DNA of 64,000 nucleotides from Micromonospora zingiberis (GTDB taxonomy: Bacteria; Actinomycetota; Actinomycetes; Mycobacteriales; Micromonosporaceae). Below the pieces are notes generated by a model that searched no databases, was not told the DNA's origin, and was given only the letters and a program-made list of their open reading frames with translations. The position numbers and the translations under genes were made by a program. Below are positions 60,345 through 64,000 of this stretch, one piece after another. How positions within the stretch are numbered: position 1 is the stretch's first letter; the number at the start of each line of letters is the position of its first letter. The stretch covers positions 496,001 to 560,000 of the forward strand of contig NZ_SJJR01000001.1 in NCBI RefSeq assembly GCF_004331455.1. Reading direction: 5' to 3'.

Positions 60345-62261
60345 CTACAGGGTGCGGGCGAGGCGGTCGGCGAGGATCCGGGCGAACCTCGACGGATCGG
60401 CCAGATCCCCGCCCTCGGCGAGCAGCGCCGTGCCGTACAACAACTCGGCGGTCTCGGCCAGGGATCCGTCCGCACCACCCTGCTCGTACGCCTTGCGCAG
60501 CCCGGCGACGAGCGGATGACCCGGGTTGATCTCCAGAATCCGCTTGACCTTCGGCAGTTCCTGGCCCATCGCCCGGTACATCTTCTCCAGCGTCGGAGTG
60601 AGGTCGTGGGCGTCACCGACCACACAGGCCGGTGACGTGGTCAACCGCGAGGACAGCCGCACCTCCCGCACCGAGTCGGCCAGCACGCCGCCCATCCAGG
60701 TCAGCAGGTCGGCGTACTCGCCGCGCTGCCGCTCCCGCTCCGCCTCGGCCTCGGCGCGCTCCTGTTCGGTGTCCAGGTCGACCTCGCCCTTGGCGATCGA
60801 GCGCAGGGTCCGGCCGTCGTAGCTGCCCACCTGCTCCACCCAGACCTCGTCGACCGGGTCGGTGAGCAGCAGCACCTCGTACCCCTTGGCGCGGAACGCC
60901 TCCAGGTGCGGCGAGTTCTCGATGGTCGCGCGGTGCTCGCCGGTGGCGTAGTAGATGTCGGTCTGGCCGTCCTTCATCCGGCCGACGTAGCCGGCCAGGT
61001 CGGTGAGCTCGGCCGGGTCGTGGGTGGAGGCCACCGAGAGGATCTCCAGCAGGACGTCCCGGTTGTCGGTGTCCTCGAGCAGGCCCTCCTTGACCGCGGC
61101 GCCGAACTCGGTCCAGAAGGTGCGGTACCGCTCGGGCTGCCCGGTCTTGAGGTCCTTGACCGTGGCGAGCACCTTCTTGACCAGCCGGCGGCGCACGGCC
61201 CGGATCTGCCGGTCCTGCTGGAGGATCTCCCGGGAGATGTTCAGCGACAGGTCGTGGGCGTCCACCACGCCCTTGACGAAGCGCAGGTAGTTGGGCATCA
61301 GCGCGTCGCAGTCGTCCATGATGAACACGCGCTTGACGTAGAGCTGCACGCCCCGGCGGCCCTGCGGTGAGAACAGGTCGAGCGGCGCGTGCGACGGGAT
61401 GAACAGCAACGCCTCGTACTCGAAGGTGCCCTCACCGCGCATGTGGATGGTTTCCAGCGGGTCGGCCCAGTCGCGGCCGACGTGCTTGTAGAACTCGTGG
61501 TACTCGGCCGGCTCGACCTCGCCACGCGGGCGGGCCCAGAGCGCCTTCATCGAGTTGAGCGTCACCGTCTCGGTGGTGGCTTCGGCGTCGTCGGCAGCGG
61601 ACCGCTCGACGGTCATCCGGATCGGGTGGGCGATGAAGTCGGAGTACCGCTTGACGATCTCGCGGATCGTCCACTCGGCGGTGTAGTCGTGCAGGTTGTC
61701 CTCGGTGTCGGCCGGCTTCAGGTGCAGCGTGACCGCGGTGCCCTGGGGCGCCTCGTCGAGCGCGGCGATGGTGTACGTGCCCTCGCCGCTGGACGCCCAG
61801 TGGGTGCCACCGCTCTCGCCGGCCCGGCGGGTGGTCAACTCGACCCTGTCGGCGACCATGAACGCCGCGTAGAAGCCGACCCCGAACTGCCCGATCAGCT
61901 CCTGCGAGGCACCCGCGTCCTTGGCCTCGCGCAGCTGGCGCAGCAGCTCGGCGGTGCCGGACTTGGCGATCGTACCGATGACGGAGACGACCTCGTCGCG
62001 GGTCATGCCGATGCCGTTGTCCCGCACCGTGAGCGTGCGGGCGTCCCGGTCGACCTCGATGGTGACGTGCAGGTCGTCGGTGTCGGCGGTGAGGTCCTTG
62101 TCGCGCAACGCGGCCAGCCGCAGTTTGTCCAACGCGTCCGAGGCGTTAGAGATCAGTTCACGGAGAAAAACGTCCTTGTTCGAGTAGATCGAATGCACCA
62201 TCAGCTGCAACAGCTGACGGGCCTCGGCCTGGAACTCCAACGTCTCGGCCCGATCGTTCAC
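60345..62261 (-). CDS. htpG: Molecular chaperone HtpG (Hsp90)
   Basis: A 638-residue Hsp90. The N-terminal GHKL ATPase has SIYSNKDVFLRELISNASDALDKLR, the ATP lid motif DNGIGM and IGTIAKSGT, and FGVGFYAAFMVAD. The middle domain (about 220-480) contains RAVRRRLVKKVLAT with the catalytic-loop Arg region; the C-terminal dimerisation domain ends near LARTL. It refolds client proteins under stress. Length and motifs agree with typical HtpG, and it stands alone on the minus strand. Confidence 0.97.
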   Translation of the reverse strand: MNDRAETLEFQAEARQLLQLMVHSIYSNKDVFLRELISNASDALDKLRLAALRDKDLTADTDDLHVTIEVDRDARTLTVRDNGIGMTRDEVVSVIGTIAKSGTAELLRQLREAKDAGASQELIGQFGVGFYAAFMVADRVELTTRRAGESGGTHWASSGEGTYTIAALDEAPQGTAVTLHLKPADTEDNLHDYTAEWTIREIVKRYSDFIAHPIRMTVERSAADDAEATTETVTLNSMKALWARPRGEVEPAEYHEFYKHVGRDWADPLETIHMRGEGTFEYEALLFIPSHAPLDLFSPQGRRGVQLYVKRVFIMDDCDALMPNYLRFVKGVVDAHDLSLNISREILQQDRQIRAVRRRLVKKVLATVKDLKTGQPERYRTFWTEFGAAVKEGLLEDTDNRDVLLEILSVASTHDPAELTDLAGYVGRMKDGQTDIYYATGEHRATIENSPHLEAFRAKGYEVLLLTDPVDEVWVEQVGSYDGRTLRSIAKGEVDLDTEQERAEAEAERERQRGEYADLLTWMGGVLADSVREVRLSSRLTTSPACVVGDAHDLTPTLEKMYRAMGQELPKVKRILEINPGHPLVAGLRKAYEQGGADGSLAETAELLYGTALLAEGGDLADPSRFARILADRLARTL

Positions 62262-62364
62262 GCCCTCGTTCCCTTCTCTACTCGTCCGCCACGACGATTC
62301 GCGGAAAGGATACGAGTCGTCGCTGTCCGCGTGCGCCGGTGGTCCACCCTTGCCGGCACGGCGC

Positions 62365-62393
62365 GGCCCGCCCCCGGCTGGCGGGGACGGGCC
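62365..62393 (-). terminator. Hairpin after the GlsB-type gene
   Basis: GGCCCGCCCC and GGGGACGGGCC form a 10-bp stem with a single bulge, 16 bp downstream of the GlsB-like stop on the minus strand and upstream of htpG. Confidence 0.4.
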
Positions 62394-62408
62394 GGCGGAC
62401 GGATCGGG

Positions 62409-62675
62409 TCAGCGGCGGCGGCCGTAGACACCGGCGAGGAGCGAGACACCGACCGCGGCGAAGGCGATCTGGATGAACAGTTCGATCCAGTCGATGCCAC
62501 GGGTGTCGTCCACGCCGAGCGCCGCGGCGACGAGCGTGCCGAGAATCGCGGCGACGATACCGATCAGCATGGTCAGCAGGATCGGGATGCGCTGGCGTCC
62601 CGGTACGACGAGCCGGCCGAACGCGCCGATGATCAGACCGATGACGATGGCGGTGAAGAAGCCGGTGATTTCCAC
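62409..62675 (-). CDS. GlsB/YeaQ/YmgE-family membrane protein
   Basis: An 88-residue protein with three hydrophobic segments: ITGFFTAIVIGLIIGAFGRLVVPG, PILLTMLIGIVAAILGTLVAAAL and FIQIAFAAVGVSLLAGVYG. The arrangement and GRLVVPG match the transglycosylase-associated/GlsB stress-protein family of unknown molecular function. The start is GTG 62675, with GGAGG about 12 bp upstream. It lies 147 bp before htpG on the same strand. Confidence 0.85.
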   Translation of the reverse strand: MEITGFFTAIVIGLIIGAFGRLVVPGRQRIPILLTMLIGIVAAILGTLVAAALGVDDTRGIDWIELFIQIAFAAVGVSLLAGVYGRRR

Positions 62676-62810
62676 GAGAGCCTGTCCCTCCGAGCGGTTA
62701 CGTCGGCAGCTCTGGTGCCCCGGCCTGAAGGCCATTCAAACGTCGACGCCCGTCGCCGATCGCTTTGTGTCGCAACCGTCACAGTTCCGTGCGACACCCG
62801 TCATCGATCG

Positions 62811-63389
62811 TCAGCGGAGGCTGATCAGGACGGCGTAGTCGGCCATGGTGAGCGGATCCGGCGACAACGAGTGGTCCCCCCGGGGCACGCTCAACGGAGC
62901 GCCGTCGCGCAGGAAGATCACCGCGTTGACGTCGGTCCGGGCGGTGAGCGTACAGACGATCTGCCCGTAGGCGAGCATCTCGTCGATCCGGCCGGTGTCG
63001 GCGGCGGCCGGCGTGACCGTGACCCGGGCCTGCCCGTCGACCAGTTCGACGAGCGCGTTGCTCAGCGCACCGGGCAGGGCGCTGGTCAGGCCGTCGTCGC
63101 GCTCGGGGTGGGTCGGTCCGGCGAGCAGGTCCCGCAGCTGCGCGGCGGCCGTCGGTAGCTCGTCGATTCGGCGGATCACCGGCACCAGCCGGTCGTCCCG
63201 CGCGAAATAGAGCACCTCGGTCACGGCGCCGGTCTCGGCCGTGGTCGGCGCGGCGGTCGCGGTGTACGGAAAGGGGCCGGGCGGTGGAGTCACCGTCCGG
63301 GGCCGGTCCTCGCCCGGCACCCCACAGGCGGCGACCAGGGCGAGCAGTACGGCGGCCACGGCGCCGTGGCCGGCGCGGGTGACGGTCAT
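62811..63389 (-). CDS. GerMN-domain lipoprotein
   Basis: A 192-residue lipoprotein. The signal is AVAAVLLALVAAC with a lipobox Cys. After a Pro/Thr linker comes the GerMN domain (VTEVLYFARDDRLVPVIRRI, LRDLLAGPT, ERDDGLTSALPGA, LVELVDGQARVTVTP). LpqB-type proteins with this domain regulate MtrAB kinases in actinobacteria. Its ATG overlaps the stop of the sensor kinase gene, which supports a kinase-associated function. Confidence 0.88.
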   Translation of the reverse strand: MTVTRAGHGAVAAVLLALVAACGVPGEDRPRTVTPPPGPFPYTATAAPTTAETGAVTEVLYFARDDRLVPVIRRIDELPTAAAQLRDLLAGPTHPERDDGLTSALPGALSNALVELVDGQARVTVTPAAADTGRIDEMLAYGQIVCTLTARTDVNAVIFLRDGAPLSVPRGDHSLSPDPLTMADYAVLISLR

Positions 63390-64000
63390 GACAGGCTCCC
63401 GGGCAACGTGATCCGGAACCGGGCGCCACCCTCCGGGCGGTCACTGACCGAGGCGTCGCCACCGTGGGCGGCGGCGTGCTGGGCCACCAGCGCGAGCCCG
63501 AGGCCGGTGCCGTCACCGCCGCCTCGGTAGTTGGCCGCCCGACCCCGCACGAACCGATCGAAGATCGACTTCCGGTCCTCCACCGGCACCCCCGGGCCCT
63601 CGTCGTCCACCTCGACCACGCCGACGTCGCCCGCCCGGGACAGCCGTACCGCGACCGGGCCCGCGCCGTACCGTTCGGCGTTGTCGAGCAGGTTGGTCAG
63701 CACCTGGGCGACCCGGCGCCGGTCCACCCGCCACGTCCCCGGGGTGCCCACCGCCAACCGCACCATCGTCTCCGGCAGGTCCCGGTCCCGGCAGGACTGC
63801 CGGGCGAGTTCGACCATGTCGACCGACTCCCGGTGGACCGGCTGGTCGCTGCGGGCCAGGTTCAACAGGTCGTTGACCAGTTGCTGGAAGCGGTCGATCT
63901 CGTCGGCCACCAGCCGGGCCGCGGTGGCGGTCCGCTCGTCCTGGTTGTCCCGGCGCCGGGCCAGCACGCTCGCCGCCGCGGCGAGCGTCTGCAGCGGTGA
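63386..64000 (-). CDS. Sensor histidine kinase, 3' part (5' end outside window)
   Basis: The C-terminal 204 residues of a kinase. The visible sequence begins SPLQTLAAAASVL, just after the usual HELR of the phospho-acceptor box, followed by FQQLVNDLLNLARSD, LLDNAERYGAG, DEGPGVPVEDR, DRFVRG and GTGLGLALVAQHAAAHGG. The catalytic domain is complete and the conserved His lies just beyond the window edge. Overlap with the GerMN lipoprotein gene (ATGA) makes an operon, resembling MtrB-LpqB. The remainder of the gene is not visible. Confidence 0.9.
   Translation of the reverse strand, partial: SPLQTLAAAASVLARRRDNQDERTATAARLVADEIDRFQQLVNDLLNLARSDQPVHRESVDMVELARQSCRDRDLPETMVRLAVGTPGTWRVDRRRVAQVLTNLLDNAERYGAGPVAVRLSRAGDVGVVEVDDEGPGVPVEDRKSIFDRFVRGRAANYRGGGDGTGLGLALVAQHAAAHGGDASVSDRPEGGARFRITLPGSLS

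Noticed and set aside
1..64000. tRNA, rRNA, integrase or transposase genes marking a mobile island
   Set aside because: None could be recognised, so island borders cannot be placed within the window.

Overview
The window is GC-rich actinobacterial chromosome with frequent GTG starts, very high third-position GC, TANNNT-type -10 boxes and several likely leaderless starts. Gene content (FxsA-type RiPP locus, MsiK-dependent-type sugar ABC systems, HSP18-type regulator, LpqB-like GerMN lipoprotein) fits a Micromonosporaceae genome, probably Micromonospora; this is inference, because no rRNA, tRNA or other typing marker is present.

Region 1 (1-5.2 kb): the 3' end of a giant TPR protein made of near-identical 41-residue repeats, two small membrane proteins and a NarL-type two-component pair. 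Region 2 (5.2-10.0 kb): a 2-TM, TrkA_N, RyR-domain membrane protein translationally coupled to a SLOG-like Rossmannoid, divergent from a P-loop ATPase; this resembles the nucleotide-sensing conflict systems described for prokaryotic RyR/SLOG proteins. Region 3 (10.0-18.7 kb): a RiPP locus of FxSxx-COOH type. On the minus strand it has a 60-residue precursor, an overlapping ParA-TIR-NB-ARC-TPR giant (FxsT) and an unknown protein. On the plus strand it has a radical SAM/SPASM maturase (FxsB), a separate overlapping HExxH protein and a deoxyribosyltransferase/TIR-like protein. The precursor carries Trp-Gln-Ser instead of Phe-x-Ser and four extra C-terminal residues.

Region 4 (18.8-27 kb): an accessory stretch with a Tat-exported amine oxidase, a small membrane protein, a four-gene operon (Fe(II)/2-oxoglutarate dioxygenase, TPR/TM protein, PP2C-like phosphatase, Nudix hydrolase), a nuclease-DUF2075 helicase and a MazG-like pyrophosphohydrolase. 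Together with regions 2 and 3 this forms about 22 kb rich in nucleotide-handling and conflict-type domains.

Region 5 (27-43 kb): secreted enzymes (arylsulfotransferase-family lipoprotein, sorbosone-dehydrogenase/PKD protein, TIM-barrel isomerase), mycothiol-type and VOC proteins with an AraC regulator, then a PucR-type regulator in front of a complete, tightly overlapping carbohydrate ABC operon, and a secreted BNR-repeat protein. Region 6 (43-53.7 kb): a galactan-use regulon. A LacI-type repressor, three matching 16-bp palindromes, an ABC importer lacking its own ATPase, a GH42 beta-galactosidase and a secreted GH30 enzyme with a ricin-type lectin fit extracellular cleavage, import and intracellular hydrolysis of galacto-oligosaccharides. 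Divergent pdxY has its 3' end tandemly copied in 90-bp units.

Region 7 (53.7-64 kb): secreted WxL-like and M14 carboxypeptidase proteins, an HSP18-type regulator with matching inverted repeats before itself and before an MFS transporter, a truncated diacylglycerol kinase, htpG, a GlsB-type membrane protein, a GerMN lipoprotein and the 3' end of a sensor kinase.
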